The notes beneath the pieces were generated by a model that ran no database searches, was not told the origin of the DNA, and worked only from the letters and a program-made list of their open reading frames with translations. From the NCBI RefSeq assembly GCF_018403685.1, contig NZ_BOVK01000007.1, positions 36,618 through 100,617 of the forward strand: a stretch of DNA of 64,000 nt, written 5' to 3'. The DNA comes from Xylanibacillus composti (lineage in GTDB: Bacteria > Bacillota > Bacilli > Paenibacillales > K13). Positions 50,929 through 58,679 of this stretch are shown here, in pieces; position 1 is the first letter of the stretch, and every line of letters starts with the position of its first letter. Both the position numbers and the translations under genes were made by a program.

Positions 50929-52944
50929 TTATCCGGCGATCGTCTGCGCTCCCTGCTGCAGCTGGTACATCTGATAATACTTGCCCTTGCGCTGCATAAG
51001 CGCATCATGCGTTCCGCGCTCCACGATCTGACCGCGGTCCAGCACCAGAATTTGATCCGCATTGCGAATCGTGGACAAGCGATGCGCGATCACGAACGTC
51101 GTTCGGCCTCGCTTGAGCACCTCCAGCGCCTCCTGGATGACCGCCTCCGTCTCTGTGTCGATGCTGGCAGTCGCCTCATCGAGAATCAGAATGGCCGGGT
51201 CGAAAGCAAGCGCGCGCGCAAAGGAGATCAGCTGCCGTTCCCCTGCAGACAGCGTGCTGCCCTTCTCCATAACCGGCTCATCCAGTCCCTTCGGCAAGCT
51301 GCGCAGCAAGCCTTCTGCGCCAACAGCCTTCAGCGCTTGCTCTACCGCATCTCTGCTGATAGCCGGGTCGTTGAGGCTGACGTTGGACGCAATGGTGCCC
51401 GAGAACAGGAACGGGTCCTGCAGCACAATTCCCATGTGCGAGCGCAACTGCTGCTTCGGCAGCGACTGAATGTCCATGCCGTCAATGCGAATCCTCCCCT
51501 TCTGACTGTCATAGAACCGAAACAGCACATTCATGATGGAGCTCTTGCCGGAGCCCGTATGGCCGACCAGAGCAACCGTCTCGCCCGGCTTCGCCTCAAA
51601 GCTGATATCCTTGAGCACATATTCCTGTCCCTTATAGGCGAACCACACTTGCTCGAACGATACGTGTCCCTTGTAACGCGGCAGCGTGCCCCGGTCCACA
51701 TCCACACCCGGTTCATCCATCAGCTCGAATACACGCTCCGCCGATACCAGCGCCGTCTCCATGTTGGCCAGCTGATTCACAATATTCATGACTGGCTGGA
51801 AGAGACGGTTCAAGTAGTCCACGAATGCATAGAGCACGCCGATTTCGATGACCGTGCCAATGCCGAGCGACTGCCCGCCAAAGTACCAGAGCAGAACGAC
51901 AAACGCTACGTTGCGCAGCACGTTGACCAAATTGTGGCCGGTTATGGCATTCAGATTGAGCATTTTGTTCTGGTAGCGGAAATGATCCTCGTTCATCTCC
52001 TCAAATTCCTGACGGGTCTCCTTCTCCCTGCGAAACGCCTGAATGACCGGCATGCCTTGAATCGACTCGTTGATCATGCCGTTGATGTCGCTCAGCCTTG
52101 CCCGAATGACGCGGTTGTACTGGGTCGCAAAACGCCGATACAGCACAATCCACAAAACCATGATCGGGATCAGCAGCAGGCAGATCGCGGCCAGCCGAGC
52201 ATCCAGCAGGAACAAGGCTATGAAGATCCCCGTCAAGTAAATGCCGCTCGTAAAAAACGTGGCCAGCACCGTGACATACAACTCGCGAATCGTCTCCGTA
52301 TCGTTCGTAATCCGCGAGACAACCTTGCCTGCCGGCAAGTTGTCGAAGTACGAGACAGGCAGGCGCTGCACTTGGGCATACACATCCTCGCGCAGCTTCT
52401 GCACAATCCGGTTCGCTGCGCCTTGCAGCATATATCGCTGACCATAGTGGAACACCGCCGACACAACCGTTATGGCGAAGAACATCGCCAGCAGCTGCAC
52501 GATCGGCTTGATCTGAGGCGCGAAGAAAGCGAACAGCTCGCTGCGGCTTAACGGCACCGCTTCGTAGCTTTGCTCTTGCTCGCCGCTGCTTACGACCAGC
52601 AGGCCGTCCCTCCAAGCGCGTTTGCCCTCCAGGTGAACGGGCCCATCTACATACGCGAAGCCGCGCCCGACCTGGACGATCCGCACCTCGCGCCCATGCG
52701 GCTCGCCTTCCTCCAGATGGTCGAGTCGCTTGAAGCGCTCGCCCTTATAGCTCACCCCGCCCTGTGCTTCTTCTACCTGATACCAGGGCTTCTCAATGCC
52801 CAAGATATGTGTATCGATAATATGCTTGGCGATAAACGGACCGACCAGCTCCGCGAAGACGGATACGGTCAGCAGCGTCAGCGCGATCCATATCGTTCGT
52901 TGGTACAGCTTGGCGTACTGCACTAATCTCGATGCCGTGCTCAT
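50929..52944 (-). CDS. bmrD: heterodimeric multidrug ABC exporter subunit BmrD/YheH-like
   Basis: 671 residues. Six membrane helices with an insertion of about 100 residues between helix 1 and 2 (ILGIEKPWYQVEEAQGG onward), the extracellular domain seen in BmrD. ATPase: Walker A VGHTGSGKSSIMNVLFRFYD, signature LSAGERQLISFARAL, Walker B with catalytic Glu LILDEATASID. It therefore carries the competent catalytic Glu, while its partner has Asp. It starts right after the bmrC-like gene. Confidence 0.93.
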   Translation of the reverse strand: MSTASRLVQYAKLYQRTIWIALTLLTVSVFAELVGPFIAKHIIDTHILGIEKPWYQVEEAQGGVSYKGERFKRLDHLEEGEPHGREVRIVQVGRGFAYVDGPVHLEGKRAWRDGLLVVSSGEQEQSYEAVPLSRSELFAFFAPQIKPIVQLLAMFFAITVVSAVFHYGQRYMLQGAANRIVQKLREDVYAQVQRLPVSYFDNLPAGKVVSRITNDTETIRELYVTVLATFFTSGIYLTGIFIALFLLDARLAAICLLLIPIMVLWIVLYRRFATQYNRVIRARLSDINGMINESIQGMPVIQAFRREKETRQEFEEMNEDHFRYQNKMLNLNAITGHNLVNVLRNVAFVVLLWYFGGQSLGIGTVIEIGVLYAFVDYLNRLFQPVMNIVNQLANMETALVSAERVFELMDEPGVDVDRGTLPRYKGHVSFEQVWFAYKGQEYVLKDISFEAKPGETVALVGHTGSGKSSIMNVLFRFYDSQKGRIRIDGMDIQSLPKQQLRSHMGIVLQDPFLFSGTIASNVSLNDPAISRDAVEQALKAVGAEGLLRSLPKGLDEPVMEKGSTLSAGERQLISFARALAFDPAILILDEATASIDTETEAVIQEALEVLKRGRTTFVIAHRLSTIRNADQILVLDRGQIVERGTHDALMQRKGKYYQMYQLQQGAQTIAG

Positions 52945-52968
52945 GGCATCACCGCCTTTCTTCCTCAT

Positions 52969-54765
52969 TTATCTCTGTTCCCGATTCTCTGACGGTGCCG
53001 GTCCGTCCAACTCTGCCTCCAACTGCTGGCGCTCATACTGTTCCCGGTACCAGCCGTCCTTGGCCAACAGTTCCTCGTGCGTGCCTTGTTCGACAATACG
53101 GCCCGCATCCAGCACCACGATCCACTCCGCATGGCGCACCGCGGTTAGGCGGTGAGTGGAAATAAAGGTCGTCTTGCCCGCGCGCTCTTCCCGAATATGA
53201 CGGATAATTTCCGCTTCCGTCCGACCGTCAACGGCCGACATCGCATCGTCCAAGATCAAGATTTCCGGATCTGCGATCAGCGCACGGGCTATACTTACCC
53301 GCTGCTTCTGTCCGCCGGACAAGGCGACCCCCTTCTCGCCCACAAGTGTCTCAAGGCCGTCAGGGAGAAACGGCAAATCCTTGGTGAAGCACGATATGTC
53401 GAGCGCTCTTTGCAAGCGGCTCTCGTCCACTGCGCTTTCTTCTGGCGTGATGCCCGCCCCGAACAAGATATTTTCCCGTACTGTCTTGGAGAACAGGATT
53501 TGTTCCTGCGGCACATAGCCGATCCAGCTTTTCCATTGCTCCAGCGGGATGCGCTCCAGCGGCACGCCGTTTACCGCAATGCCGCCGTTCGCGATCGGAT
53601 ATTCGCGCAGCAGCTGGCGCAGAAACGTCGTCTTGCCGCTGCCGGTTCGCCCGACAAGGCCGAGCGTCATGCCGCGCTTCACCGTAACCGTCACATCCGC
53701 AAGATTGTCCGCATTCGCGGTCGGATAGCGGAACGTGTACTGGCGGAAGACGATCTCCTTCGGCGGTTCAGCCAGCGCTGCCGGCTGCTTCGGATTGTCC
53801 ACGTCCGGCTTGTAGGATAGTGTTTCGTTCACCCGGTCGAGGGAGGCGTTGCCCCGCTGCATAATGTTGATCAGCTCGCCAATCGCAAACATCGGCCAAA
53901 TGAGCATCCCCAAGTACACATTGAACGAAACGAGCTCGCCGAGGGTTATCTCATTATGGAACACAAGGGTTGCGCCGTAACCGATTCCGATCAAATAAGC
54001 GAGGCCGACCAATATTTTTACCGTCGGCTCAAACAACGAATCGATGCGGGCCACCTGCATATTTTTGCCGTACACCTCTTCGGTCAAGCGATGAAATTTG
54101 CCTTGATCGGCAATCTCCTGCACATAGGCGCGAATGACCCGCACGCCGGAAACCGATTCCAATACTTGATCGTTCAATTCCCCGAACGAGTTTTGCGCTG
54201 CCATAAAGCGCTTGTGAATGATCTTGCCATACAGCTGAATGAGTATCGCCATGATCGGCATCGGCAGCATCGCTGCCAATGTCAGCTTCCAGCTGATGAG
54301 AAAGCCCATCGTTAAAATAATCGTTGCCAAAAAAACAGTAGAGTCAATCAGCGTCAGCACGCCAAATCCGGCTGTGTTGGAGACTGCCCGCAAGTCATTG
54401 GTCGCGCGCGCCATCAGATCTCCGGTTCGGTTGCGCTGAAAAAATGTCGGCGTCATCAGCAGCAGATGATTCATCAGCTTCGAGCGATACAGCCGCTCTA
54501 CGACGAAGGAGCCGCCGAACAGCTGGTATACCCATATATAAGTGATGCCGTAGATGATTGCCAGGAGCACCAGGTAAAACACGATGATTTGCAGCAATGT
54601 CCCAGAGGTAAGCTCATTGACATTTATGAGATCGATTGTATGCCCGATCAGCTTGGGCGGAATGATCTCCAGCACGCCGACAATCGTCAGCAGCATGATC
54701 GCTGTGATATACCGCTTCTGTTCCTGCTTGAAAAACCAGCCCAGCTTTTGCAATACTGCCAGCAT
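52969..54765 (-). CDS. bmrC: heterodimeric multidrug ABC exporter subunit BmrC/YheI-like
   Basis: 598 residues. Six membrane helices and an ATPase with Walker A VGRTGSGKTTFLRQLL, signature LSGGQKQRVSIARAL and Walker B LILDDAMSAVD, where Asp replaces the catalytic Glu, the mark of the degenerate-site half of such heterodimers. AAAGGAGG precedes the ATG. The gene lies behind a short leader ORF and a terminator, as bmrB-bmrC-bmrD do in B. subtilis. Confidence 0.94.
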   Translation of the reverse strand: MLAVLQKLGWFFKQEQKRYITAIMLLTIVGVLEIIPPKLIGHTIDLINVNELTSGTLLQIIVFYLVLLAIIYGITYIWVYQLFGGSFVVERLYRSKLMNHLLLMTPTFFQRNRTGDLMARATNDLRAVSNTAGFGVLTLIDSTVFLATIILTMGFLISWKLTLAAMLPMPIMAILIQLYGKIIHKRFMAAQNSFGELNDQVLESVSGVRVIRAYVQEIADQGKFHRLTEEVYGKNMQVARIDSLFEPTVKILVGLAYLIGIGYGATLVFHNEITLGELVSFNVYLGMLIWPMFAIGELINIMQRGNASLDRVNETLSYKPDVDNPKQPAALAEPPKEIVFRQYTFRYPTANADNLADVTVTVKRGMTLGLVGRTGSGKTTFLRQLLREYPIANGGIAVNGVPLERIPLEQWKSWIGYVPQEQILFSKTVRENILFGAGITPEESAVDESRLQRALDISCFTKDLPFLPDGLETLVGEKGVALSGGQKQRVSIARALIADPEILILDDAMSAVDGRTEAEIIRHIREERAGKTTFISTHRLTAVRHAEWIVVLDAGRIVEQGTHEELLAKDGWYREQYERQQLEAELDGPAPSENREQR

Positions 54766-54849
54766 TGGGGTTCCCCTCCTTTTTTTCTCTATAGATCTAT
54801 AGAAAAAGACCCTGCACATATACCTGCTGCGCAAGGTCTGATTCATCAT

Positions 54850-54889
54850 CAAAAAAGCGCAAGGCTGCGTTGTCAGGCAACCTTGCGCT
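54850..54889 (-). terminator. attenuator hairpin between leader ORF and bmrC
   Basis: Minus strand AGCGCAAGG/CCTTGCGCT stem (54881-54889 with 54856-54864), inner TGC/GCA pairs, then TTTTTTG. A second CCTTGCGC further along (around 54830) can compete for the GCGCAAGG arm and form an alternative, anti-terminating pairing. It lies 85 bases ahead of bmrC and 30 after the leader stop codon. Confidence 0.8.
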
Positions 54890-54917
54890 TGCATATTCCT
54901 GGCGTATGGTCAGCTGT

Positions 54918-55013
54918 TCAGACAGCTGTCCTGCATGGCTGCGAGTGTTCCCCTGACGATATGCAGTTATTCATGGCGTAAGGCACGCCCAAAATGACAA
55001 TCAACATACGCAT
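54918..55013 (-). CDS. 31-codon leader peptide, BmrB-like
   Basis: Short frame MRMLIVILGVPYAMNN then CISSGEHSQPCRTAV, with GAGAGGAGG nine bases before the ATG, one of the best ribosome binding sites in the window. It is followed by an attenuator and then bmrC. In B. subtilis the leader BmrB couples ribosome stalling by antibiotics to read-through into bmrCD, so the same role is inferred. It has no sequence similarity that I can claim. A translated protein function is unlikely. Confidence 0.75.
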   Translation of the reverse strand: MRMLIVILGVPYAMNNCISSGEHSQPCRTAV

Positions 55014-55101
55014 GACGGGAAACCTCCTCTCGCAAATTTGCTAATAATCAGAATACATGCGCAGTACGGCGCAATGTGTATTTCCAAAGTTTACATGCTG
55101 T

Positions 55102-55131
55102 AATGTACCACGGGGTGTTAAGGAATGTCAA
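55102..55131 (-). promoter_or_regulatory. sigma-A promoter of the leader-bmrCD unit
   Basis: Minus strand TTGACA (55131-55126), 18 bases, TACATT (55107-55102). It predicts a transcript start near 55095, about 80 bases before the leader ATG. Confidence 0.65.
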
Positions 55132-55201
55132 CAAAAATTTGTTATACTTGCCAAAGACGCAGAAAGCACGCGCTATTGCGCTCAAAGGAGGATATCTGGC
55201 G

Positions 55202-56041
55202 ATGCGTTCATCAAAGCCTAATAAGGTCGTTATCCGGCACAGGCCGACCAAGCAATGGCTGACCCCAACCGGCGGTTACTTGACAGGCTATACACATACG
55301 TTGAATCCATATGCAGGCTGTGATTTCGCCTGCTCCTACTGCTATGTGCGCCGCATGCCTCCCGCGCTGTTTCGGGGATTGCCGTGGGGAGAGTGGGTCG
55401 ATGTGAAGGAAGCAGACCCGTCCCGCTTCGCGGCTGAGCTCGCGCGCAAGAAGCGCAAAGGCCCTGTCCGCATCTTCATGTCCTCGGCCACCGATCCCTA
55501 CCAGCGTCTGGAGGCGAAGGAGCAAGTGACGCGCGCGCTCCTTGAGGCCATGGCTGCCGATCCGCCAGACTTTCTCCTCATCCAGACCCGAAGTCCGCTC
55601 GTCACCCGCGATCTCGATTTGATCCGGCGACTCCGGCCGCATGTGCGGGTAAGCATGACAATCGAGACGGACCGCGAGGATGTGCGTCAAGCTTTCTCGC
55701 CTGGCACCCCGCCGCTGGCTGCAAGACGACAGGCTTGCCTGGCCTTGCGCGAGGCGGGAATTCCACTGCAGATTGCTGTCTCTCCGCTTCTGCCCTGCAC
55801 GGACCGCTTCGCCGGACAGCTGGCCAGGCTCGCGCCGGACCGGGTCGTGCTGGACGACTTCTTCATGGGCGACGGCAGCGGAGGGAAGCGGACCAAGCAG
55901 CTCGGCCTGCAACCCATCTTCGCTGATTTGGACGCGGAAGAATGGTACCAGCCCGATGCCTATCGCCGGATATTGGCGCTTCTCAAGAACGCCCTCCCGG
56001 AAGGCGCGGTATATGTAAGCCAGCCTGGCTTTCTCCCATAG
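55202..56041 (+). CDS. SPL-family radical SAM protein
   Basis: 279 residues. The iron-sulfur motif CDFACSYCYVRR (CxxxCxxC), GYTHTLNPYAG before it, FMSSATDPYQRLEAKEQVTR and LIQTRSPLVTRDLDLIRRL are those of the Rv2578c/spore-photoproduct-lyase-like group. The substrate is unknown; true DNA-repair SplB is longer and differs. AAAGGAGG lies ten bases before the chosen ATG; an upstream in-frame extension overlaps the divergent bmr promoter and is unlikely to be translated. Confidence 0.88.
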   Translation: MRSSKPNKVVIRHRPTKQWLTPTGGYLTGYTHTLNPYAGCDFACSYCYVRRMPPALFRGLPWGEWVDVKEADPSRFAAELARKKRKGPVRIFMSSATDPYQRLEAKEQVTRALLEAMAADPPDFLLIQTRSPLVTRDLDLIRRLRPHVRVSMTIETDREDVRQAFSPGTPPLAARRQACLALREAGIPLQIAVSPLLPCTDRFAGQLARLAPDRVVLDDFFMGDGSGGKRTKQLGLQPIFADLDAEEWYQPDAYRRILALLKNALPEGAVYVSQPGFLP

Positions 56042-56170
56042 CATGAGGCCCGAGCCTATCTCCGCCACCATTCCAAGCCAATCGCTCTGGCCCTGAGCCT
56101 GTCCAGCCCGGATCTGAGCATGGCGGCATAGCCGAACATGCCTGCAGCACAACCGGCCTCCGGTCAAACG

Positions 56171-56611
56171 CTAGTACGCGATAGGAACCTCGTGATAAGA
56201 GATGTCCGCATAGCGTTTGCGCGCCGTAATTTGCAATACCCCGTCCCGATAAACAGCTCTTGCTGTCCGCGGCTTGACTGCAGCTGGCAGCGGCAGACGC
56301 ACTTCCTCCCGCCTTAGTCCCTCCAGAAGCAGCACGTTCTCGGACAACCGGATGCGCATATGATCGAGCCTTGCCGGATCAGGCACATTGGCCCGAACGA
56401 CTACAAGCCGATGCGTTTCAAATACCTCCGGCTGGCTGCCGGCAAATGCGAACGGAACATGTTCCAGCCCCTTCCCCATAGAAGTGCCGATCCATTCCTT
56501 CAACCATGCCGAATCGTTCTGCTTCGGCAGCGCGCTCGGAAAGATGTGCTGGAAATACTCCTCGAACTTCGACCAATCCATAGGCGACTCTTCGCGCCCT
56601 TGTCCTCCCAT
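56171..56611 (-). CDS. Hsp20/alpha-crystallin-like protein, second copy
   Basis: 146 residues. N-terminus with MDWSKFEEYFQHIFPSALP and EWIGTSMGKGLEHVP, then an alpha-crystallin-like core (ETHRLVVVRANVPDPARLDH, MRIRLSENVLLLEGL, AVYRDGVLQITARKR). Paralogue of the protein at 11312: both open with DWxxFE and a FP..LP segment. GGAGG lies eight bases before the chosen ATG. It sits downstream of gerP-like genes and a zinc-ribbon gene, so a spore-coat role is inferred. Confidence 0.8.
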   Translation of the reverse strand: MGGQGREESPMDWSKFEEYFQHIFPSALPKQNDSAWLKEWIGTSMGKGLEHVPFAFAGSQPEVFETHRLVVVRANVPDPARLDHMRIRLSENVLLLEGLRREEVRLPLPAAVKPRTARAVYRDGVLQITARKRYADISYHEVPIAY

Positions 56612-56666
56612 GCGCTTCTCCTCCTTTTCCATCCACTAGCTTTGTGCGGCATGGCCTTCAAACTAC

Positions 56667-56951
56667 TCACGGCTCGAAAAACCGGTACGTGAAATGATGA
56701 AATTCCTCCCATTCCTCGCCAGGTGAAACGGAGGTATACCCCGTTTGCAGCAGCCCCGTCCGGTTGAACATGGTCGGCTGGCCGCATGCTACGCAAAAGG
56801 CCGCGTCGGCCGGATTTTCCTTCGTACAAGGCTCGCCCGTCAATCCCCCGTCGTAGGTGCAGCGATTCACAAGCGGAGCGCCGCAGCTTTTGCAATATTT
56901 TTCATTCTTTTCCGGCTTGTTCCCGCATCGCACACACTGGCTTACCGGCAT
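56667..56951 (-). CDS. zinc-ribbon protein in the second gerP-like cluster
   Basis: 94 residues with two zinc-ribbon-like pairs: CVRCGNKPEKNEKYCKSCGAP (CxxC...CxxC) and C...C with FCVACGQPTMFN. The C-terminal 30 residues (SPGEEWEEFHHFTYRFFEP) are unfamiliar and aromatic. It is co-directional between the GerPC-like and Hsp20-like genes. No function known. Confidence 0.75.
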   Translation of the reverse strand: MPVSQCVRCGNKPEKNEKYCKSCGAPLVNRCTYDGGLTGEPCTKENPADAAFCVACGQPTMFNRTGLLQTGYTSVSPGEEWEEFHHFTYRFFEP

Positions 56952-56972
56952 GCGCCCACCTTCTTTCCACTA

Positions 56973-57353
56973 TTAAGCTCCACTGCCTTCATGGGTCGGC
57001 GGCTGTGTCGCGCTTTCCAGGTCGGCCAGCTGCACCTCGCCGCCCCCTTCCTCTCCGAGCCACTTCTTCACGGCTTCCCCATCTGCCAACGCGGACAGGC
57101 CTGCAACCAAAGTTCCGCTAAGCTCCCGCACATGCAGCTCCTGCACTTTGTAATTGATGGTCTCAATATGAACAGGCTTCAGCAGCTCCAGCTTGCCTTC
57201 CAGATGCTGCAAACGCGTTTCCAGCTCTTCCTCATGCTTGCGCATTCGCTCTTCCTGTTCCTCCAGCTGCTTGCACAGCCGTTCGCACCGCTCCTGCACC
57301 TGCTGAATATGCCAACGATACTGCTGCAGCCATTCAAACGCCCCTGGATTCAT
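56973..57353 (-). CDS. GerPC-like protein
   Basis: 126 residues. A long N-terminal coiled coil (QQVQERCERLCKQLEEQEER, then RMRKHEEELETRLQHLEGKL) is followed by VHIETINYKVQELHVRELSG and TLVAGLSALADGEAVKKWL, matching the IEKIxYxFxQLxVxxLxGTLxIG core of GerPC. It is shorter than the gerPC at 9890-10516. AAAGGAGG precedes the ATG, and it overlaps the preceding gene by an ATGA. Confidence 0.75.
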   Translation of the reverse strand: MNPGAFEWLQQYRWHIQQVQERCERLCKQLEEQEERMRKHEEELETRLQHLEGKLELLKPVHIETINYKVQELHVRELSGTLVAGLSALADGEAVKKWLGEEGGGEVQLADLESATQPPTHEGSGA

Positions 57354-57559
57354 CTCCCATCCTCCTTTTTCTCCGCTTCGGCATCAGCGGCGTGGCCCGC
57401 CGACTCCTCTTCACTGTCGGCTGATTGTTCCGCACAGCCGCTTTTCGGATACGATGTATAGGACGATTGGTTGTGGCACAACACGGCCTTGCCAATGTTC
57501 AGCGACCCAATCGTGCTGATGGAGTTGATTCTTATATTTTGAATATGGATATGAATCAT
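57350..57559 (-). CDS. small GerPA/PF-like spore protein
   Basis: 69 residues. The first 30 residues (IHIQNIRINSISTIGSLNIG) follow the GerPA/GerPB/GerPF pattern of alternating hydrophobics ending in a Gly turn; the C-terminus is acidic and Ala-rich. GAAGGAG precedes the ATG at ten bases. It lies between a GerPF-like and a GerPC-like gene with coupled starts. Confidence 0.7.
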   Translation of the reverse strand: MIHIHIQNIRINSISTIGSLNIGKAVLCHNQSSYTSYPKSGCAEQSADSEEESAGHAADAEAEKKEDGR

Positions 57560-57581
57560 GATGTACGGCTCCTTCGTCCGA

Positions 57582-57803
57582 CTAAATTTGGCCTTGCGCC
57601 TGATCTTGCACATCTGGATCGGTACTCAGGTTGGCATTGTTGAACTGCAGCGGACTGTTAATATTGTCCCCTTGCTGAAGATAACCGATATTGGCTTTGA
57701 CGTTCGCCTGATGGCCTTTGTGAATGACGTTCCCGAAGTTGATGGACCCGGTATTCGCAACCCCATTCACCTTCAAGTTGTAAATATTGTTAATATGTGC
57801 CAT
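57582..57803 (-). CDS. GerPA/GerPF family spore germination protein
   Basis: About 73 residues. INNIYNLKVNGVANTGSINF then GNVIHKGHQANVKANIGY is characteristic of GerPA/PF-type proteins found in Paenibacillus. Three starts are possible (ATG 57815, GTG 57809, ATG 57803). The AAAAAGGA at 57823-57816 touches the first, so one of the inner two is favoured. First gene of the second gerP-like cluster; a sigma-K-type promoter lies just upstream. Confidence 0.8.
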   Translation of the reverse strand: MAHINNIYNLKVNGVANTGSINFGNVIHKGHQANVKANIGYLQQGDNINSPLQFNNANLSTDPDVQDQAQGQI

Positions 57804-57835
57804 GCGCACCGTCATTCCTTTTTCGCGTTTACTGC

Positions 57836-57863
57836 TACCATATGGTTCCGGGGCTTGTTGGGT
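57836..57863 (-). promoter_or_regulatory. candidate sigma-K promoter of the second gerP-like cluster
   Basis: Minus strand AC (57863-57862), 17 bases, CATATGGTA: a full match to AC-N16/17-CATANNNTA. It would give a leader of about 25 bases to the inner start codons. Confidence 0.6.
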
Positions 57864-57990
57864 GAATGTCATTTGCTGCACAGCCAAAGACGCTGTTCTT
57901 TTCGATCCCATGCAAAAAGCTGTCCCGCCAGTCTGTTAGCAGACTGAGGAGACAGCTTGGTTATGCCCGCTTCGGGCGTTTCGCGTCTGA

Positions 57991-58635
57991 TTATCGCTGT
58001 TGCGCGCGGCGCATTGCCATGAACGACAGCAGCAAAGCACCGATCGATAGGGCCAAGGTGAGCCACTGGAGCCAGCCTGTGCCCGCACCATTGTCATCCG
58101 CCGCCGCGCCGTGGCCGTGGCCGTCCACTGCAACAGCCGACTCATGCACCTTGGTCACAGAAGCCGGACGATCCGCGTCCACCGGCCCGGTCCATTCCAC
58201 AACCGTTCCGTCGGCATAGGTTTGGATCGCATTCCAGACGAGGTCGCCTGCTTCATTGCCAATTCTCCCTTGCATATAGAACTCGCCGAATTCTGTGGCG
58301 GACAGTCCCTCGCCCTCCGCGTTCCAGGTGACAGCGATGATTTTCTCGCTGTCGTCCCGCTCCAATTCGTAGCTCCAGCCGTACTTCGGTTCAAAGCGCG
58401 TAATGTCCACATCTTCCGGAATCTCTACACGCACTTGAACAGTCGGCGCTTCGATCTCGGTCGGCACGCGTACTGCAAACTTCTCATAGGTTCCTTGATG
58501 CGCTTCTCTCGGATAGACGACAACGTGCGCTTGCGCCATTCCCGCCATCATGCTGAACAACAGCAGAGCCGCCACCAGTGTAAATCCCCAACGTGTGTTT
58601 TTTCTCATGGTTTGGTTCGCCCCCATTTTTCTCAT
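57991..58635 (-). CDS. YcnI-like copper-binding membrane protein (DUF1775)
   Basis: 214 residues. Signal peptide ending MAGMAQAHVVVYP, so that mature His1 forms the copper site of the YcnI domain; EFGEFYMQGRIGNEAGDLVW and the TYADGTVVEWTGP segment are typical. A His-rich GHGHGAAADD linker and a C-terminal membrane anchor follow. AAAGGAG lies eight bases before the chosen ATG. Encoded after the CopCD gene as in B. subtilis ycnJ-ycnI. Confidence 0.92.
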   Translation of the reverse strand: MRKMGANQTMRKNTRWGFTLVAALLLFSMMAGMAQAHVVVYPREAHQGTYEKFAVRVPTEIEAPTVQVRVEIPEDVDITRFEPKYGWSYELERDDSEKIIAVTWNAEGEGLSATEFGEFYMQGRIGNEAGDLVWNAIQTYADGTVVEWTGPVDADRPASVTKVHESAVAVDGHGHGAAADDNGAGTGWLQWLTLALSIGALLLSFMAMRRAQQR

Positions 58636-58679
58636 ATTTATTGCTCCTTTCATGATTCACATTCTCTTGCCAGCAACCG

